Below, piece after piece: positions 37,095 through 44,578 of a stretch of DNA of 64,000 nucleotides. Position 1 is the first letter of the stretch. Each line of letters opens with the position of its first letter. The stretch is taken from the NCBI RefSeq assembly GCF_018138715.1, contig NZ_JAGSHX010000001.1, positions 930,001 through 994,000 on the forward strand, in the 5' to 3' direction. This DNA comes from Streptomyces asiaticus. GTDB taxonomy: Bacteria; Actinomycetota; Actinomycetes; Streptomycetales; Streptomycetaceae. The notes below the pieces were generated by a model. The model was not told the origin of the DNA and made no database searches. It saw nothing but the letters and a program-made list of their open reading frames with translations. A program made the translations under genes and the position numbers.

Positions 37095-37470
37095 ATCCAG
37101 GCCGGTTCTTCAGCCGGCCGATCGCATGCTCGACACGCGCTCGGACCCGGCGATGCTCGGCGTTGTCGGCTTCCTCGCCGGCCAGCAGGGGCCGGCCGGG
37201 TCGTTTGCGGTGCGGGACGACCAGGCCGGTGTTGATGTAGGCGCCGTCGCCGAGCGCGGTGACGCCGCGGCACTGGTCCGGCAGACCGGAGTTGCGCCAC
37301 ACATGGGCGTCGGCCTTGTTGCCCGGGGACGGGCGGGCGGTGGCCACGACCAGGCGTGTGTCGGCATCGATGATGACCTGCACGTTCGCGGAGAACCGGT
37401 AGTTGCGGCTCGAGGCACCGACCTTGCGGTCGCGGACCGGGACAAGCGTGCCATCCACGATCCACAGCCG
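37095..37470 (-). pseudogene. IS5-family transposase relic (DDE and C-terminal part)
   Basis: Reads VDGTLVPVRDRKVGASSRNY, VQVIIDADTRLVVATARPSP, NKADAHVWRNSG and [12 protein letters not shown], most of a DDE_Tnp_4 catalytic domain. The HTH is missing. It is near-identical in style to the relic at 10200-10600, which keeps the HTH and lacks this end. Confidence 0.82.
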
Positions 37471-37932
37471 GTCCGCAGCATCGACAGGACGTGAGACCCA
37501 TGGCAGGGGCGCAGTAGCCGATCCCGAAAAGCAAGCCGCCTAGCTTGTGGCCACCCCCGTATGTGTTTGGTCGAACTGGTACTGGAGGACCCGCTCGGGC
37601 GCCCCGTCTCGTGCAAGCCGATGCCAGCTTCGTGACGAAGACGTTGGCCGCGGTGGACGAGGTCCGCCTTCAAAGATTGTCGGGGCAGTGGATCACGGTG
37701 GGGTGGCACGCCGCCACGGCTGACCGATCTTGAGCGGGAGTTACCGAATCCGTGTCCACGTTCGCGGACGAGACCTGGCTCCCGACGGCTGTCAGCGGCC
37801 GGTCCGGAATCCCCACGTACGGCCAGTTGAGATGTCACTCTCGGTTTTCGGATTGACCGGTTCCTGATGTGGCCGGTCACGTACAGGCGGACGCGATGGG
37901 ATGCCGGACACGTCGGTACCGGGTACAGGCGA
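37471..37932. other. region without a recognisable gene
   Basis: Only shadow-like frames with no motif. It separates the IS5 relic from a possible small minus-strand gene. Confidence 0.35.
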
Positions 37933-38280
37933 TCAACTGTCTGTGCGGGCGTCTTGGCCGACGAGTTGTGCCACGCGCTCCATGCAGCGCATCCGGGCAG
38001 GAGAGAAGTCGTAGGGCATCTTGGTGACCGCCTCCGAGGCGCTCATCTGCGTGTCCTCCTCCTCTGCCGGGTCGGCGTCGTAGGCCATGTGGTGGGTGTA
38101 TCGCTGTACGGCGATTTCCTCGACGCGCGGGTCATCGGGGTCGACGCCGTCGTCGAGGGCGGCCTCGGCCTCGTCGAGACGGTCTTCCTCGGCCCGCCTC
38201 GACGACACCACATGTGGCGAGGCATCCCGCATCCCACTGGCAGACCTCTGCACCCTCATCCGCCAGCCGTTGTGTGCCAC
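37933..38280 (-). CDS. hypothetical acidic protein, possibly truncated
   Basis: The frame has a plausible acidic helical stretch (EEDRLDEAEAALDDGVDPDD, then MAYDADPAEEEDTQMSASEA) and a C-terminus MPYDFSPARMRCMERVAQLV. I do not recognise it, and no good ribosome site precedes the first ATG, so the 5' end may be missing. Confidence 0.35.
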   Translation of the reverse strand: MAHNGWRMRVQRSASGMRDASPHVVSSRRAEEDRLDEAEAALDDGVDPDDPRVEEIAVQRYTHHMAYDADPAEEEDTQMSASEAVTKMPYDFSPARMRCMERVAQLVGQDARTDS

Positions 38281-38865
38281 GAATTAGCACGCAGAGTGAC
38301 ATCGGCGGCCAGATAACTCCCCACCAAGTGGCCGCCGCTGGGGAATTCCAACTGGCCGCCGACAGACGGAGCAGCTGAAGAACCCATCGAGGACTACCTC
38401 CTTATCACCTGGCCCGCACCGTCGAGCCCCGACAGCATCCACGAATAGACCGACCGGCGAGGCAGTCAACTGCGGACCGGCCCGCACCGCACAGCACCCG
38501 CTTCGCCGCCCGTCAGCGGCGACGAAGTCGATAGGAAACGGATGCTGCGGGAACGGCTGGGCAAGTCAATGGGCCGCCACTTCTAGAGAGACTGCCGCCG
38601 GATCCGTCCCGGACGGCTCTGTTGTCCGGGCCGTGCGCCGGCAGAACACGCCGGAACCTAGCTCAACCGATCGAAGTGAAGGCAGCGCGAGCTCAAGGGC
38701 CGATGTCCCCGGGTGCGCACCGTGCTGCTCTGGGCTGCGGTTGGCTGTGCTGCCTCCTCACCGCACTCTCCCCAGCTGTTCTGGAGAGCTGCGGCGCGTG
38801 GCCAAACTGCCCTGTCACTCTCGGCACGCCCAACGCCCATGCGTGACGGAAGAACCCGTAGCTCC
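38281..38865. other. region with only scraps
   Basis: A plus-strand stretch at about 38375-38448 reads EEPIEDYLLITWPAP and SSPDSIHE with a stop, resembling the end of a small Streptomyces protein. Otherwise no gene is seen. Confidence 0.3.
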
Positions 38866-39492
38866 TCAGTCCTCGGCGGGCTCACCCGCGTCTGCGGCTG
38901 CCTGCGGGGCGGCGGTCGAGTAGAAGACGGCCCTCTTCTGCTTGGTGCGGTGAGCTTCGCCCTTGGCGACGAGTGACTCCAGAGTGCTGCGCACGACCGT
39001 GGCCTTGATCTCGCGCTCCGGAAAAGCCTGGGTGAGGGCGGCGGTGACCTCGGTTGCCGAGCGTGGTTCACCGTGCTGGGCGAGGTCGTCACGGATGAGG
39101 GCCCGGAGCGTGGGTGCACCCGCCTTTCGTGCCTGCTTGGGGCGGCTCCTGACGGGCTCTGCCCCCTTCCGCCTGCCGGTCGTCGTGCTGGTGTTCTTCT
39201 TCGGCTTGCGTGCTGCTGGCAGCGATGCGGACTTCCGCGCGGCGGACGAGCCGTTCTCGGAGCTGCTGACGTCGGTGTTCTCGGGTACGTCACCGGCGGC
39301 TTCGTCACCGAGGGCCTGCCGCATGCTGAGCAGGAGGGCCCGGTTGTTTTCCAGCGCCGACAGTTCCTGCTGCAGTGCCGTGATTTCGGAGCTGAGGCGT
39401 TCGTGTTCGGCTGAGTTGCGTTCGAGATCGGCGGTGATCTGCGCCGCGTATTGGGACTTCAGATTGGTGTTGCCGGCAGAAGTGTCCACCAC
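38866..39492 (-). CDS. coiled-coil and winged-helix DNA-binding protein (Streptomyces hypothetical)
   Basis: About 208 aa. The N-terminus is a heptad-rich coiled coil (AAQITADLERNSAEHERLSS, then EITALQQELSALENNRALLL). The middle is a basic Ala/Lys/Arg linker (ARKPKKNTSTTTGRRKGAE). The C-terminal 80 residues look like a winged helix: LRALIRDDLAQHGEPRSATE, VTAALTQAFPEREIKATVVR and STLESLVAKGEAHRTKQ. Tandem GTG codons at 39492/39489 follow GGGAG. The layout is common in Streptomyces accessory DNA; it is probably a DNA-binding protein, targets unknown. Confidence 0.6.
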   Translation of the reverse strand: MVDTSAGNTNLKSQYAAQITADLERNSAEHERLSSEITALQQELSALENNRALLLSMRQALGDEAAGDVPENTDVSSSENGSSAARKSASLPAARKPKKNTSTTTGRRKGAEPVRSRPKQARKAGAPTLRALIRDDLAQHGEPRSATEVTAALTQAFPEREIKATVVRSTLESLVAKGEAHRTKQKRAVFYSTAAPQAAADAGEPAED

Positions 39493-39566
39493 AAGCTCCC
39501 TCGTCTGGGCTGTTTCATGTTGGTGGTGGATCGTACCTCTACGCGATGGCTGCGCGACTACTGACT

Positions 39567-39717
39567 TCAGCGGGCAGGTGTGTAGGTGATGCGGGCGTCG
39601 CGGCAGCTGTCCGCGAGGTCGGTGAGCGCGGTCACTTCGCCCGGGTCCACTGACAGCCCCCAGCGGGACTTCACCACGGTCCACTCCTCGGTATACCGGC
39701 AGGGGGCTCCCGGATCG
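39567..39717 (-). pseudogene. secreted HNH endonuclease (DUF1524-like) C-terminal fragment
   Basis: About 50 codons, PCRYTEEWTVVKSRWGLSVD and ITYTPAR then stop, match the end of exported HNH/DUF1524 nuclease-like proteins. The HNH core and signal peptide are absent. Confidence 0.6.
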
Positions 39718-40042
39718 TAGGGAAGTCACTCGGCCGGGTCCTGATCGGCCTTGGAGCGGTTCAAAGCGTGTGAGCTCGCAGATTCCTGGAAGTGGGAACG
39801 CCGGAACCCGTGGGCGTGTCCTGGACGGTTGCCACTCCGTGTACGGGTTCGTGGTTGTCGTCGGCTGGGCTGGCCGCGTTGGCCAGGCAGTGATGTCCTG
39901 CACCGGTACGAACCAGACGGCCCGGTCTGGTGATGACTTTCCCGGAGAGCGAGTATCCCGCCCCAGTGGGTGGGACAGATGTGTTCCCTGTGATTCCTCA
40001 CCCGCGGTCCGCCGAAATGGGCGTCGTGGCGCCCAGCGCGCC

Positions 40043-40549
40043 TCATTGCCCGACTGCCGGTTTGTGCGTGCGACGCTCAGGAGCGGTGTGTCCTGCACCG
40101 TCATGGCGCAGCAGTACCACTACGGGCATTCCGGCGAGGATGTAACCGGCGCCCTGCGCGGCGAGTACGGGGACGATGCCGAGGGACTGGCCCAGGAAGC
40201 CGGCCGTGCAGGTGCCTGCGACGATCGCGATGCCTTCGGCCGCGCCGAGTGCGCCGAAGACGCGGCCTCGGTGGCTGTCGGTGGTGTGGCGTTGCAACAG
40301 AGTCATCACGGAGGTGACCATCAGTGCGCCGGGGAAGCCGGCCAGGATCATCAGCATGATGGCGGGCCAGGCGGCGGCGAGTCGCAGCGGGTAGAGCAAT
40401 AGGGCGAGGTCGATCAGCCCGAAACCGATGGCGGCCCAGCCCATCGCCCGGGTTGCGGGGAGACGGTTGCCGATCCACACGTACAGCAGGCGCGCGACAC
40501 ACGCCGTTCCCACAGCTGTCGCGACCGCGATCTCCATGCGGCTCCTCAC
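40043..40549 (-). pseudogene. MFS transporter (DitE/MFS_3-like), C-terminal fragment
   Basis: Four to five hydrophobic segments: AMGWAAIGFGLIDLALLLYP, AIMLMILAGFPGALMVTSVM and GRVFGALGAAEGIAIVAGT. The motif HTTDSHRGRVFGAL is the conserved loop of MFS_3-type exporters. The N-terminal half is absent. The following 40550-40907 holds no gene. Confidence 0.7.
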
Positions 40550-40907
40550 ATCACTCTGCGGCGGTAACTCCTCGTACCGCCATCGACGTATAGAAGTGCA
40601 CAGAGGGCTGCGATGTGTGACATGCGACTTGAGCGAAAGTTGGAGGCTGTGCCGGAAGCCGCCTCCGCAAGCGGACCGCGGACTGGCCGGAGACGCACCT
40701 GCCTCTGGGCTCTGCCATTACCCGCGCCCGAGCCTGATCGCGAGATGCGTCGCTCACGACTCAGGTTTTGGGACGGCACCTACACGTTTTCGGGCCGCAC
40801 GCCCGCCACCGGAAGCGCTGGGCGCGCAGTCGGCCCCGCGTCGATTCCGGTGGGTAATCTGTTTAATCCTGTGACACATGGGGGTGGTTCGGGCAACATC
40901 GGGCGTC

Positions 40908-41100
40908 ATGGTCGCTCTTCGCTCCCGTCGTCTGGAAGGGCTCTTCGGGGCCCGGCTGGACGCGGTCTCACACGCTCAGGTCGCCGCCCCGAAGACGAAC
41001 GCGGTCTGCGAGTCCTACGACCTGGAGTTCAAGGGGGAGCTCCACGGCGGCAACGACAGGGCCCGGCGGGACCTGGCCGGTGACGTGGCGGCTCTGGCCA
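40908..41100 (+). pseudogene. Schlafen AlbA_2-type ATP-binding protein, N-terminal fragment
   Basis: ATG 40908 opens VALRSRRLEGLFGARLDAVS, then VCESYDLEFKGELHGGNDRA and RRDLAGDVAALA, the start of AlbA_2 (Schlafen-like) proteins of actinobacteria. The glycine-rich GGxxxxG segment expected next is missing. Confidence 0.6.
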
Positions 41101-41148
41101 GAACCGCTTACGAGTATCAGTGTCGGTGGCGGCTGGAACGCTGGATGG

Positions 41149-41445
41149 ATGAATGGCGATGAGCAGCTGCTGCGCGGCCGGGTCTACGGCTGTGACCACG
41201 ATGACCCTGACCCAGGCCCGCTCCCGTACCAGACCTATGCCGCGCTCATAGGCGGGCCGCTGGATGGGTTGCTGCTGGACATCACCGGCTGGCGGCCAGG
41301 GGAAGTCGACCGTGGCGCGGCTCTGTCTACCGAGCTCGGTCAGTTTCCCGGCGGACGGTCGCTGTACGACCCGCGCCCTGGCGAGCCTCGCACACCGGGC
41401 CCGGGTGTGATCTGCCGCTTCTACTACTGCGGCGACACGCCCTGA
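41149..41445 (+). CDS. small hypothetical protein
   Basis: A 98-aa acidic protein ([40 protein letters not shown]). It resembles small Streptomyces proteins of unknown function. It sits in a row of small same-strand genes that includes a WapI-like immunity gene, so it may also be an immunity protein; this is inference. Confidence 0.45.
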   Translation: MNGDEQLLRGRVYGCDHDDPDPGPLPYQTYAALIGGPLDGLLLDITGWRPGEVDRGAALSTELGQFPGGRSLYDPRPGEPRTPGPGVICRFYYCGDTP

Positions 41446-41519
41446 CCGGCGCCCCGACCACGGCGGGCCGGCGGTCGGTTCGTCTGTCTGAACCTCCGGC
41501 TACGGCCTGCCATCCTTGG

Positions 41520-41840
41520 GTGGTGCTACTCGCTGATCACGAACATCGCATCAAGTTGCGTCCGCTGCGTTATCAGTTCCCGGTGGTCAGCGGCGACCAG
41601 TATGACGACAATTGGCTGGTTACCGGGGGTGAGGTGACCACGCCCGAGGGCAGTTGGTCCTTCGCTGACCCCTGCCTACTGACCGATGAGGCGCGCCAGA
41701 TCTTGCCGTGGCTGCGCGCCGTCGGTGGAGCAATGTTGGCGGGCGCACAGCCGGATCTTCACTTCAAGGCCGCCGCCGCTGGCCTGCGCCAGGCGGCGGA
41801 CGAGTGGGATCGTTGTCTGGCCCCGTTCCCACCGCGCTGA
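41520..41840 (+). CDS. WapI-like immunity protein
   Basis: A 106-aa protein. The pattern [40 protein letters not shown] then [14 protein letters not shown] follows the WapI-family immunity fold (conserved YQFP, DxxDDNWL, GSWxFxDPCLLTxE). Such proteins neutralise polymorphic toxins; no toxin gene is visible here, so it may be an orphan. GTG start at 41520. Confidence 0.65.
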   Translation: MVLLADHEHRIKLRPLRYQFPVVSGDQYDDNWLVTGGEVTTPEGSWSFADPCLLTDEARQILPWLRAVGGAMLAGAQPDLHFKAAAAGLRQAADEWDRCLAPFPPR

Positions 41841-41849
41841 GGGCGCTCT

Positions 41850-42050
41850 ATGCCCTATCACCTGCGCTTCTTCTTCGAGGTCGGCGTTCCGTACACCCCT
41901 GCGTGGCCGGACGACGTCGACGGTCCCCACGGTTCCCCCTGCGTGCTGGAACGGCTGTCTATCAGTGCGGCCACGCGGGAGGAGCTGGCAAGACTGTGCG
42001 AGTGGTACCAGTCGTCCATCGACTGGGAGTACTCATCAGAGGGCGGTATG
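41850..42050 (+). pseudogene. small hypothetical protein truncated by an IS5 relic
   Basis: ATG 41850, 9 bases after the previous stop, opens MPYHLRFFFEVGVPYTPAWP and LSISAATREELARLCEWYQS then SIDWEY. Sequence character changes after about codon 66, and an IS5 transposase start follows in frame, so the C-terminus has been lost. Confidence 0.5.
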
Positions 42051-42140
42051 CGAGTTGGCGGGTGTTTTGTCGTCACCTGGGCGTGTGGGATTGCGACAGC
42101 CCAGCCGGGCGGCGGGCTCGGGCGCGCTGGGCTGAACACC

Positions 42141-42330
42141 GTGAGCGAGCGCAAGCCCTACAAGACCGACCTGTCCGACGAGCAGTGGGCGCAGATCAAG
42201 CCGGTGATCACCGCGTGGAAGGCCGCACACCGTTCGGTCAGTGGCCACCAGGGTCGGTACGAGATGTGGGAGATCGTTAACGCGCTCCTCCACCAGGGCC
42301 GCACCGGCTGTCAGTGGGATCTGCCGATGG
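42141..42330 (+). pseudogene. IS5-family transposase, N-terminal fragment
   Basis: Reads VSERKPYKTDLSDEQWAQIK, ITAWKAAHRSVSGHQGRYEM and EIVNALLHQGRTGCQWD, the standard IS5-type start. It ends abruptly at the LLM oxidoreductase 3' flank. Confidence 0.82.
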
Positions 42331-42389
42331 GGAATCACATCGCTGTCACGGCAGAAGGAGTCGGGCGGTATAGCCGGTTCGGTCTCGGT

Positions 42390-43337
42390 TCACAGACGCT
42401 GGGTGATAGCCCAGGTCCGTTGGCGATCTTCCGCGTCGAAGAGGTCGGTGTGGGTGATCATGACCTCGGTGGCCCCGGCGTCGAGATAGCGGCGCAAACC
42501 GGCGGCGACGATGTCCTCGTCGCCGGCGATCAGTAGGTCCGCCGCGTTCGACAGTCCCTCGGTCGCGATGACCTTCCGGTAGGACGGGATGCTGTCGTAG
42601 AAGCCGAGGGCAGCCGATACGCGGTCGCGGGCGGCTGCGGCGTCGTCGGTGACCACCGCGGGCACCCCGGCCACGATCTGCGGGGCTGGCCGCCCGGCCG
42701 CGGCGGCGGCTTCGGTGATGACCGGCACGATCTGTTCGGTGAGCGTGTAGGGCCCGGCGAGGAACGGAATCGTTCCCTCGGCCAACTCGCCCGCAGCCGC
42801 GAGGGCCCGCGGACCCATCGCGGCCACCAGAACCGGGACCGCCGGGGAAGCCCCGGCCACGGCCGTCGAGCCGACCGGGCGCGACGCCAGCGTCTCCCCT
42901 TCGAAGGCGGTGTTGTCGCCGTCCAGCAGCGGGCGCAGCGCGGTGAGGTACTCGCGCAGGTGCTGGATCTGCGGCGGATACGCCAGGCCGAACTGCGGCT
43001 GGAGCACAGTGCGTGCGCCGAGCCCGACACCGAGCCGGAACCGCCCTGCGGTAGCTGCCTGCGCCGTCTTCGCCGCCGCCGCGAGCAGCAGAGGATGGCG
43101 GGGATATATCGGCACGACCGAGGTGCCTACGTAGACCCGGGGCTCCGCCCGGCTCACCAGCGCCGCGAGTTGGGGCGCGTCGTAATCCGCCGCCTGCCCG
43201 AACCACACGGTGCGCACACCGGCGTCGGCCACCTCGTGCGCGAGCTCCACGGCACGGTCCACAAGGTTGGTCATGCCGGGTTCCTGCGCGAACGTGCCTC
43301 CCAGGAATACTCCGACCCGCGTTCCGGCAGCCTCCAT
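42390..43337 (-). CDS. LLM-class F420-dependent oxidoreductase
   Basis: A 315-aa luciferase-like enzyme of the TIGR03564-like group. Blocks are VGVFLGGTFAQEPGMTNLVD, RVYVGTSVVPIYPRHPLLLA and AGRFRLGVGLGARTVLQPQF. ATG 43337 follows AAGGAG at 6 bases. It is transcribed away from a TetR gene, and two matching operators lie between them, so it is almost certainly repressed by that TetR and induced by its ligand. Substrate unknown; relatives reduce or oxidise small organic and xenobiotic molecules with F420. Confidence 0.9.
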   Translation of the reverse strand: MEAAGTRVGVFLGGTFAQEPGMTNLVDRAVELAHEVADAGVRTVWFGQAADYDAPQLAALVSRAEPRVYVGTSVVPIYPRHPLLLAAAAKTAQAATAGRFRLGVGLGARTVLQPQFGLAYPPQIQHLREYLTALRPLLDGDNTAFEGETLASRPVGSTAVAGASPAVPVLVAAMGPRALAAAGELAEGTIPFLAGPYTLTEQIVPVITEAAAAAGRPAPQIVAGVPAVVTDDAAAARDRVSAALGFYDSIPSYRKVIATEGLSNAADLLIAGDEDIVAAGLRRYLDAGATEVMITHTDLFDAEDRQRTWAITQRL

Positions 43338-43389
43338 CACGAGCTCCTTCACCTGATCCGGCGCAGCCGTTGTCCCGCAGCACCACGGT

Positions 43390-43439
43390 GATTACAGGTT
43401 CTGAAATCACCGTACACCTTGATTGCAGTCTCTGTAATC
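43390..43439. promoter_or_regulatory. two TetR operators (GATTNCAG-N3-CTGNAATC)
   Basis: Dyads at 43390-43408 (GATTACAG GTT CTGAAATC) and 43421-43439 (GATTGCAG TCT CTGTAATC) each differ from perfect symmetry by one base. Their centres are 31 bp apart, about three helical turns. They lie in the divergent LLM oxidoreductase/TetR promoter region. Confidence 0.85.
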
Positions 43440-43454
43440 ACTACTCTGCGTGCC

Positions 43455-44021
43455 ATGGGACGATGGCCGGCCGGCGCGCAGGAACGGCTGCAGGAAGCCG
43501 CGATCGAGTTGTTCACCGAGCGCGGCTACGAACGGACGACAGTCGCCGAGATCGCGAAGCGAGCTGGCCTGACCGAGCGCACCTTCTATCACCACTTTGC
43601 CGACAAGCGTGAGGTGCTTTTCCCTGATCAGGGCCGGTTCATCGCCGAGATCCGCGAAGCGGTGGGCGTGGCACCCGCGGAGCAGTCCCCGCTCGACGCG
43701 GTCCTCGCGGCATTCACGGCCACCAGTGACTGGTTCGACCAGCGCCGGGACGCGTCACAGCGCCGCAGGCACATCCTTGACGCACATACCGATCTACAGG
43801 AACGCGAAGGGGCGAAGATGGCAGCCCTCGGTGAGGCGATCGCCGACGCACTGCGCACCCGGGGCATCTACGACCCGGCAGCCACGCTGACCGCCACCAT
43901 CTCCGTCGCCGCGTACCGGCTCGCCTCAGCCCGGTGGCTGGCCGACCCACAGCGTGGCGCCCTCGGCCACCACCTGCACACAAGCTTCGACGATCTGCAC
44001 CGCACCGCAGGCACCTGGTAG
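43455..44021 (+). CDS. TetR-family repressor
   Basis: A 188-aa regulator. ATG 43455 starts MGRWPAGAQERLQEAAIELF, then TTVAEIAKRAGLTERTFYHH (HTH) and FADKREVLFPDQ. The C-terminal ligand domain is typical in size. It is divergent from the F420-type oxidoreductase, and the space between holds two operators that it should bind, giving autoregulation plus control of the enzyme. Confidence 0.92.
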   Translation: MGRWPAGAQERLQEAAIELFTERGYERTTVAEIAKRAGLTERTFYHHFADKREVLFPDQGRFIAEIREAVGVAPAEQSPLDAVLAAFTATSDWFDQRRDASQRRRHILDAHTDLQEREGAKMAALGEAIADALRTRGIYDPAATLTATISVAAYRLASARWLADPQRGALGHHLHTSFDDLHRTAGTW

Positions 44022-44099
44022 CGCTACACCGATACCGGCGCGGCCGTCAGGGCATCACAGAACCGAGAGGGCAGTACGTGGACTGATGTCCGTTTCGCT

Positions 44100-44495
44100 G
44101 TTTCGGGGGGGTAAGCGCGCTGGCCGCGGCGTCGCCGGGCGGCTACGGCCGCGGCTGGGTGAACAAGCCTCCATGTCCATCGCCTCGCACACCTGCCGCG
44201 CCCGCAGCGGCGCGTCGGTGAGCAGGGCAGTGAGCGACTGCGTCCGGCGGGCGTGGCGGCGCGTCAGGCCCGGTATCTGCTCGGCGAAGGTCCGATGGGC
44301 CCAGGAGGTGTTCACGCAGACGAGGCGTTGTGCCCGCAGCACACGCGCGCCCCCGGGTTTACCGGGCAACCGCAGGACACCGACGTACCGACCAGAAAAA
44401 GCACGCCCAACGTGTGGCGCTGTCCCTGTTCCGCCCGTCACCAACTGGCTCTGCCGGGACGTCCGGTGATCCACCCGGCCCACTGTCCCGACCAT
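44100..44495 (-). pseudogene. ISL3-family transposase N-terminal relic
   Basis: Minus strand encodes YVGVLRLPGKPGGARVLRAQ, RLVCVNTSWAHRTFAEQIPG then LTRRHARRTQSLTALLTD. The TFAEQIPGLT block marks the zinc-finger part of ISL3 transposases. Cysteines expected in the finger are partly lost, and the catalytic domain is absent. Confidence 0.65.
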
Positions 44496-44578
44496 CCGCA
44501 GAAGAGTGACGGCTCTCCCGGGCCGCCGCTGCCGAAGTCGGCCGACGACGCCGAGGCCGCCTTCGTCGCACGAGGCGA

